From Oscillospiraceae bacterium (GTDB lineage Bacteria > Bacillota > Clostridia > Oscillospirales > Ruminococcaceae), in the NCBI GenBank assembly GCA_902798675.1, contig CADBXQ010000120.1, forward strand, positions 1-5,910: DNA of 5,910 nucleotides. The letters run 5' to 3'. The notes below the pieces were generated by a model. It saw nothing but the letters and a program-made list of their open reading frames with translations, was not told the DNA's origin and made no database searches. Both the position numbers and the translations under genes were made by a program. Shown in pieces: positions 1 to 5,910 of the stretch; position 1 is the stretch's first letter; each line of letters begins with the position of its first letter.

Positions 1-2784
1 AAAAATGTGTATATTCACGGGTTAAAATGGGACGAAAGCGGTTATTTGGTTTTAAAAGAAACAATAATGCAATATGATTCAAACGGAAAATATTTAAAAA
101 CTTTATACACTTTGGATTATAAAGATTTCAAACCGCGCAAATCGAAAATTTTCGGGCTCCGGTTGAGTGGCGAACAAATTGAGTTTATACAGGCGGATGA
201 GCAAGGATTTGAACATGTTCAGCTTATTGATGCGGATGATGACGACGAAGATCCAGAAAACGATGATGATGACGAAGGTGATGATGAAGATGGGGATGGG
301 CAAAAAGACAGTCAGAAAGCGGTTGTTAAATCAAGATATGAATTTGAAAATGCAATAGATCTAATACGGGACTATTCAATTTCGCCGCAAAGCGAAGTTA
401 TGTACCTAACCGACAAAAGAGGAAAAATTCACGCTGCTAAAGACCAAGAAATTCAGCCATATATCGAATTTGACCCAATGATCGAAGCTTCCGGAATTGC
501 TGTTGGGTCTGATGAATCACTATATTTCACCGATTTGAGGACATCCTCCATAAACAAAATATCTCAAGATAAAAAAATAGAAAGAGTTATTGGAAAGGAA
601 GATCTGTTTCCAAACGAAGATTTGCCGCCAAACAGAGGCTTGGTTTCGATCGTTAAGGTTGATAATGTCTCTTTCGAAGACGGCTCGGCAGACGACGTAA
701 TATCGGCAATTTATGATGATAATGTTTTTTATGCGAAAACAAAACACGGAAAAGTTTTATATAATGACAGCAAATTTAATCAGGGAACAACCTATTTCTT
801 GATGGAAATGGTTGCGCACATTTCTTTGATAGTGTGTATACTGTCAGGAATATATGTTGGCCTGAGACTATTCTTCATTTTAGCGTTTAATAAATTCAGG
901 TTTGGAACATTATTCAAAATTGAAATCATCGTTATTTTAACAACCATTTTAATTTCAGCGTGCATATTGCCGCTGACAATTCCAACAATAAATTCCATAT
1001 ATGAGAAATATATTTTGGATAAGCTGTCGACAGTTTCTCAAATAGCAAGCGATTCTTTGGATGCGGAAAAAATATGTTCCATAGATTGCGCAACAGATTT
1101 TATGAGCGAAGAATATAGTGAACTTGTTGATCAAATCCGGACCATAACTCAAGGAAGCGAATATGTTGATTCGAGAATGGGGGCGTCTCTTGAATCATAT
1201 GTCGATGGGACTGCAATAGTTATGATATATCAAGACCTTTCAACAGGGTCATACTATCCAATGGACTATGAAACAAGCCAAGAATTAAAATGGATATATG
1301 AAAATAAAAAGGCCAAAACAACATATATTACAAACAGCGAAGGGCATTTTATTGTCGCCAGATCCCCCATTTTTAATTCGGATGGAGATGTTGTTGCTGC
1401 GATTTCGATAACAAAAGACTCTTCGGTCATTCAAAAACAAATTCGAGAAACAATAGTTCAAATAATAATCCATGTTTTGGCGCTGATCATTTTTATAACG
1501 TTTGTTTTAAACGAAGCGATTGCATATTTAGACCAAAGAGCGAAATATAAAAATCGCCTTAAAAATGACCTGATTTTGGACAAAAGGGAAGTGGTTTTGC
1601 CGATTCATTCTCTGCGGCTTTCTAATGTTATTTTCAGCACAGCACTCAATCTTTCTGCAATATTTTTGCCGCTATACACACTGACTTTTTATTCAAAAGA
1701 ACTTGGAATTCCAAAGATGTTGGCTGGAAGCATACCGCTGTCGATAAACACAATGTTTATAACCATAGTTCCTGTCTTTGCTTGGAGAATTTTTAAAAAG
1801 CTTGGCTTTGGAAAGGTTGTCATGGCTTCGGCGTTTGGATTGATCGCAAGCAACATCCTTCTCGCCATGACTCGTTCATATTATTTAATGACATTTGCGC
1901 TTTTGGTTAATGGACTAAGCTATGGCCTTTTAATCGAATCCAAGTCGGCGTATGCTAAAAGTTCGGATGAAGAAACCGCAAACAGTGTTGAATTTATGTG
2001 TGGATCAGGCGAAAATTCAGGACAATTTCTTGGAACGATCATTGGTGCGTTTTTGTATAGTTTTTGTGAATATAGCGAAGTTTTTGTGTTCTCAGCGCTA
2101 ATTGGAGTTATATCACTTATATTTTGCATATATTTTTGCGCAACATATGTTAAACCAAAATTTGGAGCAGCTGAGGATAGAAAAGAGTCCAAAACTAAAT
2201 TTAGCACACTAAAATTTGTGATGTCAAAGCAAATTTTCCTATATATTCTTGCAATAGTCGTTATTTGGGGAATTATTTCCAAATTTGCGGATTACTATGT
2301 CCCAATATATGGCGAAAAAATGAGCTTGTATGAAGAACAAACGTCAATACTGATGGCCCTGACAAGCTTTGGTTCGGTCTTTTTGGGCGCATATATAACC
2401 AAAATATCAATGAAAAAATTCAAAGAAAACGCGATAACCGTTGCGATTTTCTTGAGCTTTATATCCATGGTGATTTTGGCGCAGTTTAACAATTTAAACA
2501 TATTCACAATCGGTTTATTTATGCTTGGTGTTGCCTATAGCTTTGGAACAAACGTCGCTAAAGCAACTTTCATTGACATGGGAACCCAACACGAATTTGA
2601 TGAAGACAAAGCAGAAGGAGTGTTTAATTTGTTTTCGGCAATTGGAACAACTTTGAGCTCGATGCTGTTTGGAATGATGATTGACCAAAACAACCATTTA
2701 AACGTTTGGATGTTTGTTGGAGTGGCGGCTTCGTTAATATTTATGTATAAATTGTTTTTTAGGCAAAGACCAAAAAACAGGTAA
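1..2784 (+). CDS. Sensor-MFS fusion membrane protein, copy 1 (5' end outside window)
   Basis: The frame is open from base 1 (Lys-Asn before the GTG at 7). Residues Asn-Val-Tyr-Ile-His-Gly align with Asn-Ile-Tyr-Val-Gln-Gly inside copy 2, so the GTG at 7 is an internal Val codon and the true start lies upstream. Residues below count that codon as 1. About 1-255 form a beta-rich, NHL/propeller-like region with motifs such as YLTDKRGKI (133-141) and AVGSDESLYFTDL (165-177). Helices follow at about 264-294 and 303-326, joined by a basic loop. About 332-478 is a Cache/PAS-like extracytoplasmic domain ending in RSPIFNSDGDVV (452-463), then a helix at 482-505. About 530-918 is a 12-helix MFS module with GxxxGxxxG in helix 5 (672-680). 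The positive-inside rule puts the propeller and Cache parts outside. The transported substrate and the sensed ligand cannot be told from sequence. MFS assignment is fairly firm, Cache moderate, propeller moderate. It is followed after 80 bases by its paralog on the same strand. Confidence 0.88.
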   Translation, partial: KNVYIHGLKWDESGYLVLKETIMQYDSNGKYLKTLYTLDYKDFKPRKSKIFGLRLSGEQIEFIQADEQGFEHVQLIDADDDDEDPENDDDDEGDDEDGDGQKDSQKAVVKSRYEFENAIDLIRDYSISPQSEVMYLTDKRGKIHAAKDQEIQPYIEFDPMIEASGIAVGSDESLYFTDLRTSSINKISQDKKIERVIGKEDLFPNEDLPPNRGLVSIVKVDNVSFEDGSADDVISAIYDDNVFYAKTKHGKVLYNDSKFNQGTTYFLMEMVAHISLIVCILSGIYVGLRLFFILAFNKFRFGTLFKIEIIVILTTILISACILPLTIPTINSIYEKYILDKLSTVSQIASDSLDAEKICSIDCATDFMSEEYSELVDQIRTITQGSEYVDSRMGASLESYVDGTAIVMIYQDLSTGSYYPMDYETSQELKWIYENKKAKTTYITNSEGHFIVARSPIFNSDGDVVAAISITKDSSVIQKQIRETIVQIIIHVLALIIFITFVLNEAIAYLDQRAKYKNRLKNDLILDKREVVLPIHSLRLSNVIFSTALNLSAIFLPLYTLTFYSKELGIPKMLAGSIPLSINTMFITIVPVFAWRIFKKLGFGKVVMASAFGLIASNILLAMTRSYYLMTFALLVNGLSYGLLIESKSAYAKSSDEETANSVEFMCGSGENSGQFLGTIIGAFLYSFCEYSEVFVFSALIGVISLIFCIYFCATYVKPKFGAAEDRKESKTKFSTLKFVMSKQIFLYILAIVVIWGIISKFADYYVPIYGEKMSLYEEQTSILMALTSFGSVFLGAYITKISMKKFKENAITVAIFLSFISMVILAQFNNLNIFTIGLFMLGVAYSFGTNVAKATFIDMGTQHEFDEDKAEGVFNLFSAIGTTLSSMLFGMMIDQNNHLNVWMFVGVAASLIFMYKLFFRQRPKNR
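229..309 (+). other. Asp/Glu-rich low-complexity segment inside copy 1
   Basis: This run of GAT, GAC and GAA codons encodes residues 75-101 of the first protein (counting the codon at 7 as 1), almost all Asp or Glu. It ends in D93-x-D95-x-D97-G98-x-x-D101, the spacing of DxDxDG calcium-binding loops seen in dockerins, EF-hands and thrombospondin type 3 repeats. Copy 2 has only 12 residues between the same flanking motifs (VQ and VKSR) where copy 1 has 34. The segment is therefore an expansion of about 22 residues, probably a surface loop of the propeller-like domain. Calcium binding is inference only. Confidence 0.7.
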
Positions 2785-2847
2785 ATTTCAATAAAGGTTT
2801 CAAATAAATCCATGATAAACGATATATTTATTACGCAATGTATATTT

Positions 2848-2853
2848 GAGGGG
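2848..2853 (+). promoter_or_regulatory. Ribosome binding site for the copy 2 N-terminal start
   Basis: GAGGGG lies 11 bases before the ATG at 2865, the only purine-rich Shine-Dalgarno-like stretch near that start. It supports 2865 as the true start of gene 2. By contrast, the ATGs at 3019 and 3025 in the frame of the main body are preceded by AT-rich sequence with no such site. The rest of the 2785-2864 gap has no T-tailed hairpin and no convincing -35/-10 pair, so co-transcription with the upstream gene is likely. Confidence 0.55.
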
Positions 2854-2864
2854 TTGTTGTCAAA

Positions 2865-3071
2865 ATGTTAAAATCAATTTTTTGCTGGTTTAAATCTAAA
2901 AAAATTAAAGCCATTGATTTGATTTTTATTGTTTTTTTGCTGATGTCATATATTACTTTTAAAGCTTTGGATTCTAGTTTGTGGCTTGATGGTTTTAATG
3001 CTAATTTAAATATTAAAAATGGATATGCTAGTTTTGTTAATAATTGTTTTGACAATTGGCGAAGCGGATAA
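2865..3071 (+). CDS. N-terminal membrane-anchor segment of copy 2, cut off by a frameshift
   Basis: This is a 68-residue frame starting with ATG behind a Shine-Dalgarno-like site. Its start is Lys-rich (K3, K10, K12, K13, K15), followed by a single hydrophobic helix at about 16-36 (core LIFIVFLLMSYI), which predicts an uncleaved N-in signal anchor. The stretch after the helix (LNIKNGYASFVNN, about 47-59) looks like the first strands of an exported domain. The frame then hits TAA at 3069-3071, while the next frame, already open from 3010, continues into the propeller-like region of the paralog. The two frames overlap by about 60 bases, and deleting one base in the overlap would join them into a protein of about 984 residues. 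I read this as the first part of gene 2 rather than an independent small protein, although a separately made single-helix peptide cannot be excluded. Confidence 0.65.
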   Translation: MLKSIFCWFKSKKIKAIDLIFIVFLLMSYITFKALDSSLWLDGFNANLNIKNGYASFVNNCFDNWRSG

Positions 3072-5820
3072 AAAAACTTTTGGCCAAATTGAAAATGTAA
3101 CTGCCAGCGATGATGATGAAAATATATATGTTCAAGGCATAACCTGGGATGAAAGCGGCTATTTGCTTTCAAAAGAAACAATAAGTAAATATAGTGCTAA
3201 TGGTCGATATTTAAAAACTTTATACACTGCGGATTACCAAGGGCAAATTGAAAGAAAGCCTAAAATATTTAATTTAAGATATTTTAATGGGAATGTTGAA
3301 TTTATACGAGCTGATGAGCAAGGGTTTGAATATGTTCAAGTTGGATGTGAGGGAACTGATTGCGAAAATGTATTCGTAAAATCGCGATATGAGTTTGAGG
3401 GCGCAATAGACTTGATAAAAGACTATTCGATTTCTTCAAAAACCGGAAATATATATGCAGTTGATAAGCGTGGAAAAATTCTTGTTGCAAACGATCAGGG
3501 AATTTCAACATATCAAGATCTTGACCCCCAAGTTTACCCAAATTGCGTTGCGGTTGGAAGTGATGAGTCTGTATATTTCACCGATTTGAAGACGTCGTCA
3601 ATCAGTAAAATATATCCAAAAACTCATGAAATTGAAGAAGTGATCAGCAAAAAGAGTCTATATGGCGAACAGGATGTGGAACCAAACAGAAATTTGATTC
3701 AAACTGTTGCAGTCAACAAAGTGGAATTTGGTAATGGCCAGCGAAATGACGTCATATCCACTATTATCGATGAAAATGTTATATATTCTATGACAATAGA
3801 TGGAAAAGTATTAAAAAATACTAGTTGTTTTAGAAAGGCGTATTTGTATTTTGTATCTGAACTGAGTGCACATATTGCAATGATAATTTGTATAGTATCT
3901 GGAATATATTTGTTTATGAGGTTGGTTTTTTGCCTGCTGTTCAATAGATTTAAAATTAGTAAATTTATTTTCATTGAATTAGTAATAATCATAACAACCA
4001 GCATGGTTTCATTGGTAATATTACCGCTTGTTATGCCGGCTATGCGCTCTATTTTTGAAAAAGATTTGCAAGATAAGTTATCATCTATTTCTAAAATAGC
4101 AGCCAAAACTTTAGACGCAGAAAAAATATCGAGAATTAAAAGTGCTTCTGACTTTATGAATGATGAATATAAAATTCTTTCTGACCAAATTCGAGCAGTC
4201 ACTGCCGGAAGTGGGTATATAGATTCTAGAATGGGCGCGGAACTAGACACATTTGTTGATGGAGTTGCAACAATATTAATTTTTCAAGACCTCTCAACCG
4301 GGGCATATTACCCAGTTAGCGATGAAACAAGCAAAGAACTTGAGGTTATATATGAAAACAAACAGTCTGAAGCATATCGTGTGGAAACATTTGAAGGGCC
4401 TTTTTTGATTTCAAGGTCGCCGATTTTTAACGCTGATGGGGATGTTGTTGCGGTAATTTCCATAACAAAAGATGCGCTGGTCATTGAAGAGCAACTGAGT
4501 GAAATAATTAATATGACAGTAATTAAAATATTGTGTTTTCTGATGTTTGCAGCGTTTTTTGTTAATGAATTAATCGCGTTTTTAGAGTCAAAATCAAAAT
4601 ATAAGCTGAAAATCCAGCAGAAAATGGGAAGTGGCGAGGTTGTTTTGCCAACGCATATTCTGCGGCTTGCCAACGTTGCTTTTAGCATATCCATTAACCT
4701 TAGCGCAATATTTTTGCCAATGTATACGCTTTCATTTTATTCTGAAAAATTAGGCATACCAAAAATGCTCGCAGGAAGCATTCCGCTGTCAATAAACATT
4801 CTGTTTACAACGCTTGCCCCTTTAATTTCAATAAAACTGTTTAAAAGACTTGGTTTTAAAAAATTAACTTTGTTTGGAGCGATTTGCTCAATTTCAAGCA
4901 ATGTTATTTTGTCATTTGCAAATTCCTATTATCTCATGACGTTTGCTCTTTTGATTAATGGCTTGGGCTTTGGACTTTTAATAAATGTTAAACGCAACTA
5001 TTTGGCGAGTTTAGACGAAAAATCTAATGAAGAAGCTGTCACGGAATGCTTGTCTGGCAGGAGCTCGGGAGTTTTTATGGGAACGATTATCGGCGCAGTT
5101 TTATATAGTTTTTTAGAATATGGTCAAGTTTTTCTGGCAGCAGCGTTTGCGGATATCGTTTCCCTGATGTTTTGCTTGTTTCTTTGCAAAACCTATGTTG
5201 CTCCCAAATTTGAAAATATTGAAGGAAAACAAAAAACAAACATCATAAAATTTTTGCGTTCAAAGCAGGTTTTGGCTTTTATTTTTCTGATCGTTGTTGT
5301 TTGGGGAATAATTTTCGGATTTTCTGATTATTATATTCCGATATATGGTGATGCTATGAGTTTATATGAAGAACAAACCTCCATTATGATGGCTGCGGTG
5401 AGTTTTTCTGCGGTGTTTTTCGGGGCTTCAGTAACTTCGTTTGCAATTAAAAAGTTTAAAGAAAATGCGATATATGTTGCTATGATTTTGAGTTTTTTGG
5501 CAATGTTTCTTTTAGCAAACTTTAACAATTTAAACATATTCATCGTTGGGCTTTTAATTTTGGGAGTTGCATATAGCTTTGGGGAAAATGCAGCTGCAAA
5601 CAATATGCTAAAAATGAAAGATGCCCAAAAATATGAAATTCCAAAGCTTTTGTCAATATTTGATCTGAGCTTGGGAATAGGGAATGTTGTTGGGCCAATG
5701 CTGTTTGGAATGATGATTGAAGCGGGCTTAAAGCAAAGCATGTTTATCTTTGTTGGCGTGGCGGTTTTGTTGATGTTTATATATAAAGTGTTTTTTGCTC
5801 CAAAAAACAAGGCGGTCTAA
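3019..5820 (+). CDS. Sensor-MFS fusion membrane protein, copy 2 (main body, frameshifted from its N-terminus)
   Basis: This frame is open from 3010 with a first ATG at 3019 and ends with TAA. It is collinear with copy 1 over its whole length from residue 35. About 30-270 is the NHL/propeller-like region, with NIYAVDKRGKILVA (144-157) and AVGSDESVYFTDL (178-190). Helices follow at about 283-309 and 315-339, then a Cache/PAS-like domain at about 344-490 (RSPIFNADGDVV, 466-477), a helix at 499-520 and a 12-helix MFS module at about 541-925. MFS helix 5 has G684-xxx-G688-xxx-G692. The loop between MFS helices 2 and 3 reads KRLGFKK (609-615), a remnant of MFS motif A with Lys where the conserved Asp should be. 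ATG 3019 has no ribosome binding site and is probably not the natural start; the anchor encoded at 2865-3071 belongs in front. If 3019 were used, residues 3-13 would form a short hydrophobic stretch lacking the usual basic residues. It is likely in an operon with copy 1, 80 bases upstream. Substrate and ligand are unknown. Confidence 0.85.
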   Translation: MDMLVLLIIVLTIGEADKKTFGQIENVTASDDDENIYVQGITWDESGYLLSKETISKYSANGRYLKTLYTADYQGQIERKPKIFNLRYFNGNVEFIRADEQGFEYVQVGCEGTDCENVFVKSRYEFEGAIDLIKDYSISSKTGNIYAVDKRGKILVANDQGISTYQDLDPQVYPNCVAVGSDESVYFTDLKTSSISKIYPKTHEIEEVISKKSLYGEQDVEPNRNLIQTVAVNKVEFGNGQRNDVISTIIDENVIYSMTIDGKVLKNTSCFRKAYLYFVSELSAHIAMIICIVSGIYLFMRLVFCLLFNRFKISKFIFIELVIIITTSMVSLVILPLVMPAMRSIFEKDLQDKLSSISKIAAKTLDAEKISRIKSASDFMNDEYKILSDQIRAVTAGSGYIDSRMGAELDTFVDGVATILIFQDLSTGAYYPVSDETSKELEVIYENKQSEAYRVETFEGPFLISRSPIFNADGDVVAVISITKDALVIEEQLSEIINMTVIKILCFLMFAAFFVNELIAFLESKSKYKLKIQQKMGSGEVVLPTHILRLANVAFSISINLSAIFLPMYTLSFYSEKLGIPKMLAGSIPLSINILFTTLAPLISIKLFKRLGFKKLTLFGAICSISSNVILSFANSYYLMTFALLINGLGFGLLINVKRNYLASLDEKSNEEAVTECLSGRSSGVFMGTIIGAVLYSFLEYGQVFLAAAFADIVSLMFCLFLCKTYVAPKFENIEGKQKTNIIKFLRSKQVLAFIFLIVVVWGIIFGFSDYYIPIYGDAMSLYEEQTSIMMAAVSFSAVFFGASVTSFAIKKFKENAIYVAMILSFLAMFLLANFNNLNIFIVGLLILGVAYSFGENAAANNMLKMKDAQKYEIPKLLSIFDLSLGIGNVVGPMLFGMMIEAGLKQSMFIFVGVAVLLMFIYKVFFAPKNKAV

Positions 5821-5863
5821 AATATATGAAAAGTCGATATATATACTAAAAAATTTTTGAAAA

Positions 5864-5900
5864 CACACTCAAAAAAACTTGTCTTTAAAATTTTTGTGTG
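5864..5900. terminator. Weak imperfect hairpin after copy 2, possible terminator
   Basis: CACAC plus AAAAA (5864-5868, 5871-5875) can pair with TTTTT plus GTGTG (5891-5900), leaving a two-base bulge and a 15-base loop. The stem is AT-rich and is not followed by a T-run on the plus strand, so it is a poor intrinsic terminator. It is simply the only inverted repeat in the tail 5821-5910, which holds no gene that I can see. Confidence 0.2.
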
Positions 5901-5910
5901 GTAATGTGCA

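Noticed and set aside
167..358. Plus-strand frame of 63 codons rich in Met and Lys
   Set aside because: This is the Asp-rich codon run of copy 1 read one base out of frame (GATGAT read as ATG), embedded in the real coding frame.
2803..2832. Inverted repeat AATAAAT / ATTTATT in the gap between the two genes, as a terminator
   Set aside because: It has only seven A-T pairs around a 16-base loop with no T-run after it, so it would not be a stable terminator and is within chance for this base composition.
3049..3076. TTGACA at 3049-3054 as a -35 promoter box for the frame starting at 3019
   Set aside because: It lies inside coding sequence and downstream of that start, and no TATAAT-like box is found about 17 bases on. 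The nearest GATAAA is only 12 bases away.
3064..3078. A-AAA-AAC-like slippery site for -1 programmed frameshifting at the copy 2 break
   Set aside because: The A-run follows the stop of the upstream frame rather than preceding it, and moving from the upstream to the downstream frame needs +1 (or -2), not -1. No clear +1 signal is evident.
3699..4250. Minus-strand open frame of 183 codons opposite copy 2
   Set aside because: It lies wholly antisense to a well-supported coding region with clear homology to copy 1, and its sequence shows no recognisable domain. Long antisense frames are expected opposite AT-rich membrane-protein genes.
5331..5810. Minus-strand open frame of 159 codons, with a similar antisense frame opposite the 3' end of copy 1 (2535-2813)
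   Set aside because: The two antisense frames resemble each other only because the sense genes are paralogs. Neither has a domain I recognise, and both are shadows of the conserved C-terminal MFS helices.

Overview
The window is AT-rich bacterial DNA (roughly two-thirds A+T by eye) carrying two tandem plus-strand genes for very large membrane proteins that are clear paralogs, and almost nothing else. Long open frames, standard stop codons, a Shine-Dalgarno-like site and a short intergenic gap all fit a low-GC bacterium read with the standard code. Nothing in the window fixes the taxon.

Layout: 1-2784 is the first gene, cut off at its 5' side by the window edge. 2785-2864 is an 80-base gap with a ribosome binding site but no visible terminator. 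2865-5820 is the second gene, whose reading frame is broken near 3010-3069. An N-terminal membrane-anchor segment lies in one frame (2865-3071) and the 900-residue remainder lies in another (open from 3010, first ATG at 3019). 5821-5910 is a short non-coding tail with at most a weak hairpin.

Both proteins have the same inferred layout. An N-terminal membrane anchor (visible only for gene 2) is followed by an extracytoplasmic NHL/beta-propeller-like region of about 240-260 residues. Next come two membrane helices, an extracytoplasmic Cache/PAS-like sensor domain, another helix, and a C-terminal 12-helix major facilitator superfamily (MFS) module of about 390 residues. A protein with two outward-facing putative sensing modules fused to a transporter fold is the main point of interest. 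It could be a transporter gated by a ligand, or a receptor that uses an MFS fold (a transceptor-like protein).

The copies diverge most in surface loops. Gene 1 has a long Asp/Glu-rich loop ending in a DxDxDG-type possible calcium site, while gene 2 has a short loop with two cysteines at the same place. They are most alike in the MFS part, including short stretches identical at the DNA level. The pair probably arose by tandem duplication and may be co-transcribed. Whether gene 2 is still functional depends on whether the frame break is real, an assembly or sequencing error, or bypassed in translation.
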